Assembly (NCBI GenBank): GCA_913061265.1
Contig: CAJXVS010000003.1
Coordinates: 248,001 to 312,000, forward strand
Length of the DNA stretch: 64,000 bases
Direction: 5' to 3'
Origin: an uncultured Halobacteriovorax sp.
Lineage (GTDB): Bacteria > Bdellovibrionota > Bacteriovoracia > Bacteriovoracales > Bacteriovoracaceae
Part shown: one piece after another, positions 54,575-63,469 of the stretch
Numbering within the stretch: position 1 is the stretch's first letter
Layout: each line of letters opens with the position of its first letter
Made by a program: the position numbers and the translations under genes
Notes under the pieces: generated by a model
What the model was told of the DNA's origin: nothing
What the model saw: the letters and a program-made list of their open reading frames with translations, nothing else
The model's database searches: none

Positions 54575-55012
54575 TTGAGCATAAAAGTAACAAAAGAACA
54601 TTCCCCTATTTCTGTTGATCAACAGAAGAAATCTCATAAAACAAAACCTGAGTTAGTAGACGATTATAAGTTTATTCCTAAAGCTTACAAAGACGTTGCT
54701 TCTGGAATGGAAAAACAATTTGCAGAGTTCATGATCACTCAAATGAATAACTCTGTTGGAGCTGAGGAAACAAACTCAGGTGCTAAGTATTATAAGTCTC
54801 TTATGAATTCTGAACGTGCCGATATCATGGCCACAAAGGATCAAGGACTAGGATTACAAAAAGTAATCCTAGATCAAATCTATCCTCAGAGAATGAGAAG
54901 TGAAATAGCTTACAAGCAGTTTCTTGCCGCGCAAGAAAATAGAATTATAAAAAAGAATGATATTCAAATGGCGAAACCAGACGCCGAAGGCAAGGAGCCT
55001 GTAAATGAGTAA
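54575..55012 (+). CDS. flgJ: Rod-binding protein FlgJ, N-terminal domain only
   Basis: 145 residues matching the rod-binding half of FlgJ (KQFAEFMITQMNNSVGAEE, YYKSLMNSERADIMATKDQG and LGLQKVILDQIYPQR). The C-terminal muramidase domain present in E. coli FlgJ is missing, as in many non-enteric bacteria, so a separate enzyme must open the wall. It starts with TTG, with AGGA 7 bases upstream. The stop overlaps flgM by 8 bases. Confidence 0.8.
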   Translation: MSIKVTKEHSPISVDQQKKSHKTKPELVDDYKFIPKAYKDVASGMEKQFAEFMITQMNNSVGAEETNSGAKYYKSLMNSERADIMATKDQGLGLQKVILDQIYPQRMRSEIAYKQFLAAQENRIIKKNDIQMAKPDAEGKEPVNE

Positions 55013-55325
55013 CATGGATGTAACGAACCGTTCTAACTTTTTCCCTAATAGCGATGGCGCTAAGACGGCAAGGACAAGTAAAACTTCCCTTCGTAGGAAC
55101 GACTTTGCCAGGAGACAGCAGCTCGATAAGATGAGCAAGTCCGACGCCAAAGTGAAAATCCCTGATGCAGTCAGAGACTTCTCTCGTATCAAGAAAGCTG
55201 TCGACGCAGCCCCTGAAATTGATAACACAGATAAGATCGCAAAGCTTAAAAGTCAGATTAATAACGGTACTTATAAAATGAACTATGAAGCGATAGCAGA
55301 CAAACTGCTTGAGACGGAATTTTAG
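55005..55325 (+). CDS. flgM: Anti-sigma-28 factor FlgM
   Basis: Holds FliA inactive until the hook is complete, then is exported through the flagellum. 106 residues. The disordered, basic N-terminal half is typical, and the C-terminal sigma-binding pattern NTDKIAKLKSQINNGTYKMN followed by YEAIADKLLETEF is well conserved. It lies between flgJ and flgN, as usual. Confidence 0.85.
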   Translation: MSNMDVTNRSNFFPNSDGAKTARTSKTSLRRNDFARRQQLDKMSKSDAKVKIPDAVRDFSRIKKAVDAAPEIDNTDKIAKLKSQINNGTYKMNYEAIADKLLETEF

Positions 55326-55333
55326 GAGTAGAT

Positions 55334-55858
55334 ATGGAAAGCAACATGACTCAAAATATTGATAGTCTTGAAATGATCTACTTTAGAGTTACTGATCTAT
55401 GGCAAAGACTTTGTGAAAAACACACTTCTCTTTTGAATTTAACTTTTGATGAGTACGCTCTTCTTTTAGAGTCAAATCTAGAAGGATTAGAAAGTAAATC
55501 TCTTGAGAAGGAAACAGTAAAAGATGAGATCACGGCACTTGAAAAAGTTCGTGAGCAAGTTATAGAAGAATTAAACTCTGTGCTCGTAAAAAAAGAAATG
55601 GAGCCAATCACTTCAGTCTCTAACTTAATCATGGTTATGGATATTTATGAAAAGAAGAATAATCAAAAGCATCTTTTTAGATTCAATAGCTTATTAATTG
55701 ATTTAATTGAAAAGATCCAAGAGCAAAATAAGAAAAATCAACTCTTTATAAACAAAGCCCTTTTATCACTAAAGCAGATAAGAGAAGAGGTAATGGGAAG
55801 CAAGGATTACTCGACTTATAATAAACGAGGAAGTCATACTTCTCATACAACTGACTAA
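55334..55858 (+). CDS. flgN: FlgN-like export chaperone
   Basis: Chaperone for the hook-junction proteins FlgK and FlgL. 174 residues, almost fully helical and coiled-coil prone (SLEKETVKDEITALEKVREQ and LLIDLIEKIQEQNKKNQLFI). Sequence alone is weak evidence; the place between flgM and flgK makes FlgN the best assignment. The C-terminal tail is Ser/Thr/His-rich. Confidence 0.7.
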   Translation: MESNMTQNIDSLEMIYFRVTDLWQRLCEKHTSLLNLTFDEYALLLESNLEGLESKSLEKETVKDEITALEKVREQVIEELNSVLVKKEMEPITSVSNLIMVMDIYEKKNNQKHLFRFNSLLIDLIEKIQEQNKKNQLFINKALLSLKQIREEVMGSKDYSTYNKRGSHTSHTTD

Positions 55859-55866
55859 GGGAAACA

Positions 55867-57330
55867 ATGCCTGATATTTTAAATATTGGTGTCACAGGCC
55901 TGCATTCGAGTAAGAAGTCTCTTGAGACTACGTCGCACAATATCGCCAATGTTAATACTGAAGGTTATTCAAAACAAAGAGTTCATCAATCATCAAATAG
56001 CCCTATTTCTAAGGGCGGCTTAATTCAAGGTACCGGTGCAAATATAAATAGAATTGCCAGGGATCATGATCAATTCGTAGAAAAAAGGTTAAACTCTAAT
56101 ATATCTTCAGGTGAGTATTTTAAACATCGTTCAGAGCAATTAGAGCAAGTTGAAAATATCTTTAATGAGATTGACCAAGATGGATTAAATAAAGTCCTTA
56201 ACAAGTTCTTTAACTCTTTTAGAGAGTTAAGTAATGCCCCTGAGAATGAAACTATCCGTTCAGTCGTTAGAGATAATGCTGCCCTAGTTTCAAAAGACTT
56301 CAACAGAATCAACGAGACACTTGGTGGTCTTGTAGATGGTATCAATCGTAAAGTTGAAGGTGAAGTCCACGAAATAAATGAAATCACAAAAAGAATCTCA
56401 TTCTTAAATAGGAAGATCGCCACTCTAGAAGTTGTTAAGAGTGAAACTGGTGACATGAGAGATAAGCGTGATGATTTAGTCAGAGAGCTATCAAAAAGTT
56501 TTAAGATTCATACTTATCAAGATGAAAAAGGAAGATATGTTGTTAGTGCAGTTAACGTGGGAACCCTTGTAACGGGTGCCAATGTAGCGGAGTTAGCAAC
56601 TGGTCCAGTTAGTGCTAGTAGTAGTAAATCAGGAATGCCTGGTGCTGTTGAAGTCTTTTTTAAGAAACGCCCTGCCGGTTCAATTACTCATAAGTTTAAA
56701 AGTGGCCGAATTTCTAGTCTTATCAGAGTAAGAAATGAAGACATAAAGCAACTCTACGAAAAGGTAGATTTAATCGCTCATGAGATGACTCAGACTGTGA
56801 ATGCCATTCACAGAAGAGGTTTTGTTAATAGAAAGGTTGAACTTGATGCCAATGGTAACCCTGCTCTCAATGATGCAAAAGGACCTACTACAGGACTTAA
56901 CTTTTTCAAAAGCTTAGATGAAGTCAAAGGCGCCTCTCAAAAGATTGATTTAGAAGATGCTATCAAAAATGACCTTACTAATATTGCAACAGCACTTTCT
57001 CCTAACTCACCTGGTGATAACAGGGTGGCAGTAGCTATCTCTAAGATTCAGCATGAAAGAGTCATAGGCGGAGGCGTTGCAACTCTTGAAGAGTCTTACC
57101 TAAGTTCAATTGGTAATCTAGGTCTTCAAACGAGAAAGGCTAGTTTAGATGGAGAGCAGGCAGATGGATTACTTGCTCTAACTAATAATATTAAACAAAG
57201 AGTTTCGGGAGTTTCCTTAGATGAGGAAGCTTCTAATATGGTTAGGTATCAACAAGCCTACGAGGCAAACGCAAAGATAATGCAGACAGCAGATGAAATG
57301 ATTAAAACAATTTTAGCAATAAAGAGATAG
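55867..57330 (+). CDS. flgK: Hook-filament junction protein FlgK
   Basis: First junction protein (HAP1). 487 residues: the N-terminal rod/hook motif NIGVTGLHSSKKSLETTSHN followed by IANVNTEGYSKQR, a long coiled-coil D0/D1 part, a variable middle (about 230-350) and the C-terminal EEASNMVRYQQAYEANAKIM. It follows flgN by 8 bases. Confidence 0.95.
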   Translation: MPDILNIGVTGLHSSKKSLETTSHNIANVNTEGYSKQRVHQSSNSPISKGGLIQGTGANINRIARDHDQFVEKRLNSNISSGEYFKHRSEQLEQVENIFNEIDQDGLNKVLNKFFNSFRELSNAPENETIRSVVRDNAALVSKDFNRINETLGGLVDGINRKVEGEVHEINEITKRISFLNRKIATLEVVKSETGDMRDKRDDLVRELSKSFKIHTYQDEKGRYVVSAVNVGTLVTGANVAELATGPVSASSSKSGMPGAVEVFFKKRPAGSITHKFKSGRISSLIRVRNEDIKQLYEKVDLIAHEMTQTVNAIHRRGFVNRKVELDANGNPALNDAKGPTTGLNFFKSLDEVKGASQKIDLEDAIKNDLTNIATALSPNSPGDNRVAVAISKIQHERVIGGGVATLEESYLSSIGNLGLQTRKASLDGEQADGLLALTNNIKQRVSGVSLDEEASNMVRYQQAYEANAKIMQTADEMIKTILAIKR

Positions 57331-57337
57331 GAAAGTA

Positions 57338-58372
57338 ATGGTTCGAGTTTCTGAAAATTCAGCTTCGGCCTCCCTACAGTTTGCTTTAAATAAAGCAAAA
57401 CGTAAGATGGAAGATTTGCAGATGAAAGGCACAAGCCTGAAGCGAATCACTAGGCCCTCTGACGACCCTATCGGAAATGTTGAAACTCTTAATATCAGTT
57501 CAAATCAAAGTGATATTAAACAATACAAAAGAAATATTGATTACGCCCTCACCCAACTCTATGCAAGTGATCAATCTCTAGAGCAGTTAGGAGATATCCT
57601 CTTAAAGGCCAAAGAGATTGCTATCGCTCAAGCCTCAGACTTTTATGGTGAAGGGATTAGAAAGAACGTTGCTAACGAAGTTTATCAGTTAAGAAACCAA
57701 GCTTTAAGTATTGCAAATAAAAGACTTGGTCAGCGGTATATTTTTGGTGGTTATAAATCATTAGATAAACCTTTTACCCCTGATGGAAAATATCATGGCG
57801 ATAAAGGCCATGTAACGGTTGAGATTGCTAAGGACTTCTTTGTTCCTTTGAATCTTCATGGAGCTGAAGTTTTCTTCACCACTGATGACTCATCAAATAA
57901 GATTGAACACCCTCTGAAAAAGTTTCCTGAGCTTGAGAATAAATCTAAGCACGATGGGGAAAATGAAAAAGTTGATGATCTTGGCATGGGCCGAGACTTA
58001 GCTTCGATTACAGAAAACGAAGGTGGCTTCGCAGCCTATAATAATATGTTCTCTCAGCTCGAGGCTTTGGCCACGGCCCTTGAAAATGATGATGCTGTTC
58101 TCATTCAAGGCCTCTTAGAGAAGTTTGATGATACAGCGGACAGGCTCGTCGGACTTAGAACCAGGATCGGCTCACTTATTAACTCAGCCGATAATTCTGA
58201 AAATATCCACGAAGCTGATAACGTGAATTTCGCAACACGTAAAAGTAAGGTTCAGGACGCAGATATCGCCGAACTTTTTGCTGATATTACTAAACAACAA
58301 GGTATTTTAAAGACAACATATCAAACGGCCAAGGGCACTATAAATCAAAATCTAATGGACTTTTTAAGGTAA
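57338..58372 (+). CDS. flgL: Hook-filament junction protein FlgL
   Basis: Second junction protein (HAP3), a flagellin relative. 344 residues: ALNKAKRKMEDLQMKGTSLK and RITRPSDDPIGNVETLNI at the N-terminus, KRLGQRYIFGGYKSLDKPFT in the middle, and the flagellin-like C-terminus DADIAELFADITKQQGILKT. It follows flgK by 7 bases. Confidence 0.94.
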   Translation: MVRVSENSASASLQFALNKAKRKMEDLQMKGTSLKRITRPSDDPIGNVETLNISSNQSDIKQYKRNIDYALTQLYASDQSLEQLGDILLKAKEIAIAQASDFYGEGIRKNVANEVYQLRNQALSIANKRLGQRYIFGGYKSLDKPFTPDGKYHGDKGHVTVEIAKDFFVPLNLHGAEVFFTTDDSSNKIEHPLKKFPELENKSKHDGENEKVDDLGMGRDLASITENEGGFAAYNNMFSQLEALATALENDDAVLIQGLLEKFDDTADRLVGLRTRIGSLINSADNSENIHEADNVNFATRKSKVQDADIAELFADITKQQGILKTTYQTAKGTINQNLMDFLR

Positions 58373-58428
58373 ATTTGACGCTAAAACCGCTTATTTTGGG
58401 TATTATTCACAAAATTCCAGCTTTTTCC

Positions 58429-58457
58429 TTGCTTTTTGCCCTACTAAATAATATTAG
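58429..58457 (+). promoter_or_regulatory. Weak promoter candidate before csrA
   Basis: -35 TTGCTT (58429-58434) and -10 TATTAG (58452-58457) with a 17-base spacer. The spacer contains TTTGCCCTACTAAATAA, a variant of the motif seen before flgJ and fliW. Both boxes are weak. Confidence 0.33.
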
Positions 58458-58506
58458 ATTCGACGCCGACTGAATCAGGAAGGTTTAGAACTTTTCGAGG
58501 GAATTT

Positions 58507-58737
58507 ATGCTCGTTTTGACACGGAAGCTAGGTGAAAGTATTGCGATTGATGATCATATCAAGATTGTTGTCGTCCAGATTAAGGGTAAACAAGTTCGTT
58601 TAGGCATCAAGGCGCCTAAAGAGACCAAGATCCACCGAGAAGAAGTCTACAAAGCCATTCAAGATCAAAATACTGAAGCTTCTCAAGCCGATTTGAGTTC
58701 TATTTCAGATTTAGCTAGCGAACTTCATAAAAAGTAG
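58507..58737 (+). CDS. csrA: Carbon storage regulator CsrA
   Basis: Dimeric RNA-binding protein that blocks ribosome access at GGA-containing leaders. 76 residues with MLVLTRKLGESIAI, VRLGIKAPKETKIHREEV and the RNA-contact residues Leu4 and Arg44, plus a polar C-terminal tail. Its own leader holds CAGGAAGG and GAGGGA near the start, so autoregulation is plausible. Position between flgL and fliW fits the CsrA-FliW control of flagellin. Confidence 0.97.
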   Translation: MLVLTRKLGESIAIDDHIKIVVVQIKGKQVRLGIKAPKETKIHREEVYKAIQDQNTEASQADLSSISDLASELHKK

Positions 58738-58790
58738 TTAACTCACCGATATTACATATTATAAAGAATACTTGAGCAAGAAATTCCTCC

Positions 58791-58820
58791 TTGCCGTTTT
58801 GCCCCTACGGCTGATAAAAT
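58791..58820 (+). promoter_or_regulatory. Promoter candidate of fliW
   Basis: -35 TTGCCG (58791-58796, 4/6), 18-base spacer, extended -10 TGATAAAAT with hexamer TAAAAT (58815-58820, 5/6). The spacer contains TTTTGCCCCTA. A 5-bp hairpin GGAGC/GCTCC follows at 58827-58842, then the RBS TGGAGG. Confidence 0.42.
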
Positions 58821-58864
58821 CTTTATGGAGCTTGCCGGCTCCCTATTAGTCTGGAGGCCAATAA

Positions 58865-59422
58865 GTGAAAATCAATACTACCCGCTTTGGTGAACTTGAA
58901 GTTGAAAAGAAAGACATTATTACCTTTAAAGAAGGTCTATTAGGTTTTGAACACCTCAAAAGATTTTTTATTGTTGATCCAGGCGATCAAACTTTAATTC
59001 TTTGGTTTCAATCTATTGATGATGAAAAAACTGCTTTTCCAATTATTGAACCTAAGATCTTTCAACCAGATTATTCTGTAAGACTTCTTCCTGCTGAACT
59101 ACAAAGTTTAAGTTTAGATACAGTTACTGAAGCAAGTGTTTATACAATCTTAACAATTCCAAAAGCTGTTACTGAAATGTCTGCCAACCTTAAGGCACCG
59201 ATCATTATCAATAATAGTTCCAAGGAAGCGAGACAGATCGTTCTTCAGGACAGCAAGTTAGAAGTTCGTTACTCAATGTATGCTGAATTAAAAACATATA
59301 TTGTTAACTACTCTTCTGATGATTCTAACAGAACGACAACTAGCAAGCCTCAAGCTGTAGAGCTTAATGAAGCTAAGAATGCTAATGCTCCAGTTAAAGA
59401 ACTTAAGCGTCCAGAAGCTTAA
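58865..59422 (+). CDS. fliW: Flagellar assembly factor FliW
   Basis: Binds CsrA and flagellin, so that flagellin translation is freed when flagellin is secreted. 185 residues: MKINTTRFGELEVEKKDIIT then FKEGLLGFEHLKRFFIVD and the strand ILTIPKAVTEMSANLKAPII are family features. The start is GTG with GGAGG 7 bases upstream; this GGA-bearing RBS could itself be a CsrA target. The C-terminal 35 residues are a Thr/Ala/Lys-rich tail beyond the usual length. Confidence 0.94.
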   Translation: MKINTTRFGELEVEKKDIITFKEGLLGFEHLKRFFIVDPGDQTLILWFQSIDDEKTAFPIIEPKIFQPDYSVRLLPAELQSLSLDTVTEASVYTILTIPKAVTEMSANLKAPIIINNSSKEARQIVLQDSKLEVRYSMYAELKTYIVNYSSDDSNRTTTSKPQAVELNEAKNANAPVKELKRPEA

Positions 59423-59452
59423 TCAAAAAGAATAAAATTTCGATTATATTTA

Positions 59453-59479
59453 AGCCCTCTTTTTTAGAGGGCTTTTTTT
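59453..59479 (+). terminator. Intrinsic terminator after fliW
   Basis: Stem AGCCCTCT/AGAGGGCT (59453-59460 with 59466-59473), five-base loop, then seven T. It ends the flagellar cluster and faces the convergent TPR gene. Confidence 0.92.
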
Positions 59480-59486
59480 GGAGAAG

Positions 59487-60212
59487 TTATGGAAGTGTAG
59501 TTTCTGTAGCGGCCTTAGAAAGATTGAGATACATAGCCGCCTCAGAGTTGGCAGGATCTCTAGCGATAACATTCTCCCACTCGTTCTGAGCTTCAAGAAT
59601 TTTACCTGTACCGTAATATAAGATACCAAGAGCAACTCGCCCCTCAACATAAGCTGGATATTCGTTCTTCAATTTCTTTAACTCATCAAATGCCTTAGCC
59701 ATGAAATTCTTCTTAGCATAAACTTTTGCTACTTTAATCCTAGCTTCAAGGTTGGCTGAATCTAATGCGATAACTTTATTATATTCGAACAGGGCCTCGT
59801 CATGTCTATTGTAAGAACTGTACATGTCAGCTAGCTCTAGATGCTTAAGTGAAAACTTTTTATTGATATGAGTATCATCTACGCCGCCCTGAGGGCCTGT
59901 TTGCTTTACCCTCTGGTTAGCTTTATCAAAAACCTTTTTAGCATCTTCATAATGACCAATATCGTTATAAAGAACTGATAAACTTATTGAAGCGTCAGTA
60001 TGACCAGGCTCTAATTCTAAAACTTTATTAAAACCTTTAATCGCTTTACCTATCTCACCTTGAATATGAAAGATATTGGCCATATGAAAGAAAGCATCAA
60101 TTAAGATTGATTCACTAGTGCTTGGGTCTTCAATAAGCTCATTAAATATCCCATTGGCCTTCTTATATTCGCCACGCTGGAAACATTCTTTACCTTTAGT
60201 AATCAAATCCAT
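59487..60212 (-). CDS. Tetratricopeptide-repeat protein
   Basis: Cytosolic helical-repeat protein, likely a binding scaffold. At least four TPR units are visible, for example GKECFQRGEYKKANGIFNEL, MANIFHIQGEIGKAIKGFNK and LADMYSSYNRHDEALFEYNK. I place the start at the ATG at 60212 (MDLITKGKECFQ, 241 residues), just before the first repeat; an in-frame TTG at 60254 would add 14 residues overlapping the upstream gene. It is the second gene after the BamD-type lipoprotein. Confidence 0.85.
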   Translation of the reverse strand: MDLITKGKECFQRGEYKKANGIFNELIEDPSTSESILIDAFFHMANIFHIQGEIGKAIKGFNKVLELEPGHTDASISLSVLYNDIGHYEDAKKVFDKANQRVKQTGPQGGVDDTHINKKFSLKHLELADMYSSYNRHDEALFEYNKVIALDSANLEARIKVAKVYAKKNFMAKAFDELKKLKNEYPAYVEGRVALGILYYGTGKILEAQNEWENVIARDPANSEAAMYLNLSKAATETTLP

Positions 60213-60238
60213 TTTAGATAAACTTTCCAATCTTCCCC

Positions 60239-60985
60239 CTAACTTCTCGTACAATTCTTAAAAACTGTAGATAATTTTTTCTTTAGCGAACCAGTTATTT
60301 CATTCGAATATTTCTTGTAATGCTTTTTACAAGCCTCTGGTTCTTTTAGCTCCAAAGATGATCTAAGCACTCTATAGATTGAATGATTTCTAAGCTCTCT
60401 ATCAGTAAAGTTCTTTAAGATGTCTAAGTAGCGATGACGAGCTGCTTGAAAAACGTCAGTCTTGAAGTAGAAATCAGCTATATACTGCTCTTTCTTTTGA
60501 AGTAATAAACGACATTCATCAATCTTCTCTCTTCCGCCTTTTGAAAACTCAGAATTTGGAAAGACCCTTAAGAGCTCATCATAATATTTAATAGCTTCGT
60601 AAAGAGGCGATAGATCTCTGTCGTAACTTGCAGGTCTTTGATTATTAAAAGCCTCTGCAATTCTCCAAACAACATAAGAGATTTTTTTATGCCTAGGATG
60701 AAAGTCCTTGAATAAAATATAAGCTGCTGCTGCTTCCACAAAGTTTTCTTGATCAAATAAAATATCAGCTTGAAGAAGCTCTGCATGAGTTGCGAAATAA
60801 CTATAAGGAAATTGAGACCTTAATGAGTTTAGCTTTTCCGTGGCCATCAAGTAACGACCATCATCAACAAGCATCTTCGCTTCTTTGTATAAAACCTCCG
60901 CTTCAGTTTTCCCTGAAGGCCGAGTTGAACTACAAGAAGCAAGAAACAATGATGCGAATAAAAATAATGCGATGAACTTATTCAA
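60239..60985 (-). CDS. bamD: BamD-type outer-membrane assembly lipoprotein
   Basis: 248 residues. Lipoprotein signal ends LASC (Cys18), then TPR-like repeats of the BamD family: EAEVLYKEAKMLVDDGRYLM, the conserved FPYSYFATHAELLQADILFD and AAYILFKDFHPRHKKISYVV, then a segment like the RPxxRD region (NQRPASYDRDLSPLYEAIKY). BamD is the essential lipoprotein of the BAM complex that inserts beta-barrels. Followed by a TPR gene within the same transcript. Confidence 0.88.
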   Translation of the reverse strand: MNKFIALFLFASLFLASCSSTRPSGKTEAEVLYKEAKMLVDDGRYLMATEKLNSLRSQFPYSYFATHAELLQADILFDQENFVEAAAAYILFKDFHPRHKKISYVVWRIAEAFNNQRPASYDRDLSPLYEAIKYYDELLRVFPNSEFSKGGREKIDECRLLLQKKEQYIADFYFKTDVFQAARHRYLDILKNFTDRELRNHSIYRVLRSSLELKEPEACKKHYKKYSNEITGSLKKKLSTVFKNCTRS

Positions 60986-61070
60986 AATAAACCTAAGCTG
61001 TTGAAATTTATAGATTCTTCTATAGGAGCTAGTTTATCATTTTGAATCAAATTTAGTAAAGATCAATAAG

Positions 61071-62123
61071 CTATTTGGTCCTATCCGAATACACTTCATT
61101 GTAGATTTCAATGACAATCAGCTTAACAGCTGCAGCCACAGGGATTGAAACAACCATTCCGAGGATCCCTAGATACTGAGAGCCTAAAATCACAGACATA
61201 ACAACAATAATGGGATGTAGGTCGACAATCTTGGAAACTAGAATAGGAAAAACAATTCCAATATCAATAGTATTTGCAACTAAATAGAGAAGCACAATAG
61301 CCCCAGTCGTAGGAGTTGGACCATACTCAGCAAAACCTAATACGATAGCAGGAATAGTTCCAAGAACAGGCCCAACGTATGGAATAACATTTGTAAGTCC
61401 GGCTACAAGTCCAAGAAGGAGTGAGAATTTTATGTCTAATATTAAAAGACCGCTGGTTATGATGATTCCGACAATGCTAGCTTCGACAAACTTAGCAAAG
61501 ATATAGTCCCCTAACTGGCTATTGAATTTATGGGACAAATAATAAAAGCGCTCGAAGATTGAATTTGGTGCCAATCGCAAGAAAGACCTTTTAAAACTTG
61601 TTGCGTCCTTAAGCATAAAGAATAAAAAGAGTGGGACTAGAAAAACCCATTCAATAATAGAGGCTAAGAACCTCGGTAAATTTAAAAGGAAGTTACCTGT
61701 TCCCTCTCTTGCCACTTCAATACCTTGTGAAACGTACTTATTAGGAATTTCATACCCCACTTTCTCTTTAACAAAACCCCTAGTAACTGAGTACTGAGTC
61801 TCTAGATACCTTTCAATCTTAGGTATATTATCTTTTAAGTCTCTCGCTTCTTTTGTTATTGTAGGAACAACCTTTACGATTGGATAAACTAAGAAAAATG
61901 TTAGTGCCAGAAACAAAAAGAAGATAGAAACAAGTTTACTCAAACCAAGTTTAGCTAAGGTTGGCATAGCTGGATTTACAATTAAAAAAGTTACATAGGC
62001 AATCATAAGAGGAATTGCAGCTCTAGGAAGAATCAAGAGAGCTCCTCCAATAATAAGTAAAATGCTAAAGAAGAAGATTATCCGAATCCATTCTTTATTA
62101 GATGAATTACCTTTTCGATGCAT
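61071..62123 (-). CDS. AI-2E family (PerM-like) membrane protein
   Basis: 350 residues with about eight hydrophobic segments. The family hallmarks are the long periplasmic-type helix region with GYEIPNKYVSQGIEVAR, the segment FLLNLPRFLASIIEWVFLVP, and the C-terminal GLTNVIPYVGPVLGTIPAIV motif. Members export small molecules or exchange ions; the substrate cannot be told from sequence. Its start overlaps the end of the cyclic-nucleotide-binding gene by 17 bases. Confidence 0.87.
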   Translation of the reverse strand: MHRKGNSSNKEWIRIIFFFSILLIIGGALLILPRAAIPLMIAYVTFLIVNPAMPTLAKLGLSKLVSIFFLFLALTFFLVYPIVKVVPTITKEARDLKDNIPKIERYLETQYSVTRGFVKEKVGYEIPNKYVSQGIEVAREGTGNFLLNLPRFLASIIEWVFLVPLFLFFMLKDATSFKRSFLRLAPNSIFERFYYLSHKFNSQLGDYIFAKFVEASIVGIIITSGLLILDIKFSLLLGLVAGLTNVIPYVGPVLGTIPAIVLGFAEYGPTPTTGAIVLLYLVANTIDIGIVFPILVSKIVDLHPIIVVMSVILGSQYLGILGMVVSIPVAAAVKLIVIEIYNEVYSDRTK

Positions 62124-62736
62124 TTTTTCCTACTTCCACTTGAGAGAGTTTATATTTTAATTCTCTTACTTCTCTGGTTACTGAGAAGAGTCTATTAGCT
62201 ATGATAAGCGAAACAGACTGTAAGAGTTTCGCAGCGACAATTGGATAATTAGAAATAAGTAATTCAACATCTGGTTTAAAGATCCCAACCAGCTCTGTAC
62301 TACTACCTCTTGCTACAACAGTTGCATTTCTTGCACTATTTTCTTGAAGAAGGGCGAGCTCTCCAAAGTAATCCCTTCTCTCTAACGAAAGAAGGTAGTT
62401 TGATCTTTCAGAATCAACTTCTTTATTAGAGTCAACAACCACATCAACATGTCCAGAGTAGATCAAATAAAACCCAACCCCTAGATCATGTTGTCTGAAG
62501 ACAACTTCTTTGTTCTCAAATGTTCTCAAGTGCATAAACTTAGAAAGAATCCTTAACTCATTGTCTGAGAAGTTTTTAAGGACTTCAATCTTCCTTAAAA
62601 ACTTTGGAAGATTACTTCCTTTTCTCGAAGAAAGTGGGTTAGCTTGCCAAAAATACTTAACCATAGAAATATCTAATTTCTGAGGTAGATCATCGTTGTT
62701 TTCAATTTTTTCAGTTATCTCTTTTTCATAGCTCAT
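62107..62736 (-). CDS. Cyclic-nucleotide-binding-domain protein
   Basis: 209 residues with one cNMP-binding fold (about 45-165): FENKEVVFRQHDLGVGFYLI, then DYFGELALLQENSARNATVV, which matches the phosphate-binding cassette with its Glu and an Arg nearby. No helix-turn-helix follows, so it is not a Crp-type regulator; the C-terminal helix may signal to a partner. It overlaps both neighbours (4 bases with the SH3 gene, 17 with the AI-2E gene), so all three are translationally linked. Confidence 0.82.
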   Translation of the reverse strand: MSYEKEITEKIENNDDLPQKLDISMVKYFWQANPLSSRKGSNLPKFLRKIEVLKNFSDNELRILSKFMHLRTFENKEVVFRQHDLGVGFYLIYSGHVDVVVDSNKEVDSERSNYLLSLERRDYFGELALLQENSARNATVVARGSSTELVGIFKPDVELLISNYPIVAAKLLQSVSLIIANRLFSVTREVRELKYKLSQVEVGKNASKR

Positions 62737-63398
62737 TTGATTACACCTACTTCATTAGATTTTATCCATCCAACGTACTCTAAAGGTTTTTCAATCATCC
62801 GCCACCCATCAGTTTTCTTACCTAAAACGATCTTACTTCCTGCTGGGACCTTGCCAGTCTTTTCGAAGATGCCGCTAGGCCCTTCGTAGATGGCTGATTC
62901 TTGAAAAAGGATTCCAACAGAGAAGTTATCTATGTAAAATACTTTCGCGCTAATTGGCACGAGAGCGACTAGTCCTAGAATGGCGAAGGTGGTTTTCGAG
63001 ACATATTTTTTTAAGAAAAGAACAAGGGCCACAACGGAAATTAGTAAAGTGAGAAAGAGATAGAAGTCATTTCCAAACTCGAGAGATTTTGAGAGGACTA
63101 AATCTTCGATTCTACTTGAGTTACTAATATCTGAAACAGCAAGACTTCCTTGAACACTTTTTAAATTATGCTTTACAGCAACATTCTCATAACCTTCAGA
63201 TAAAGCTTTCTCTAAATGAAAACGCGCAACTGCGTGATTTTCCATTTTTGAATAAATGGTGCCTAGATTAAAGTGAAATTCACCTTTAGGAAATGAGGCC
63301 TTATGCTCTAATAGGCCTTCTTTAACAGATTCGAAATCTCCCTTTAGATATTGGTCCTGTAATGACTTTAGAAGTGGTTTCATGCTAGTATTCTCCAT
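62733..63398 (-). CDS. TPR - membrane - SH3-like protein (BatE-like)
   Basis: 221 residues. N-terminal TPR part (about 8-90: FHFNLGTIYSKMENHAVARF), two membrane segments (about 113-128 and 136-152), then an SH3-like domain (about 165-221: ESAIYEGPSGIFEKTGKVPA and KKTDGWRMIEKPLEYVGWIK). This layout resembles BatE of aerotolerance operons, but no batA-D genes are here. ATG at 63398 and at 63383 are both possible. Confidence 0.75.
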   Translation of the reverse strand: MENTSMKPLLKSLQDQYLKGDFESVKEGLLEHKASFPKGEFHFNLGTIYSKMENHAVARFHLEKALSEGYENVAVKHNLKSVQGSLAVSDISNSSRIEDLVLSKSLEFGNDFYLFLTLLISVVALVLFLKKYVSKTTFAILGLVALVPISAKVFYIDNFSVGILFQESAIYEGPSGIFEKTGKVPAGSKIVLGKKTDGWRMIEKPLEYVGWIKSNEVGVIK

Positions 63399-63469
63399 AA
63401 GTTAATTATCCTTTTTGGGAAATATTAAGCAACAAGCAATTATGTCCCACTGCTTCAAGCAGGTTCAAA

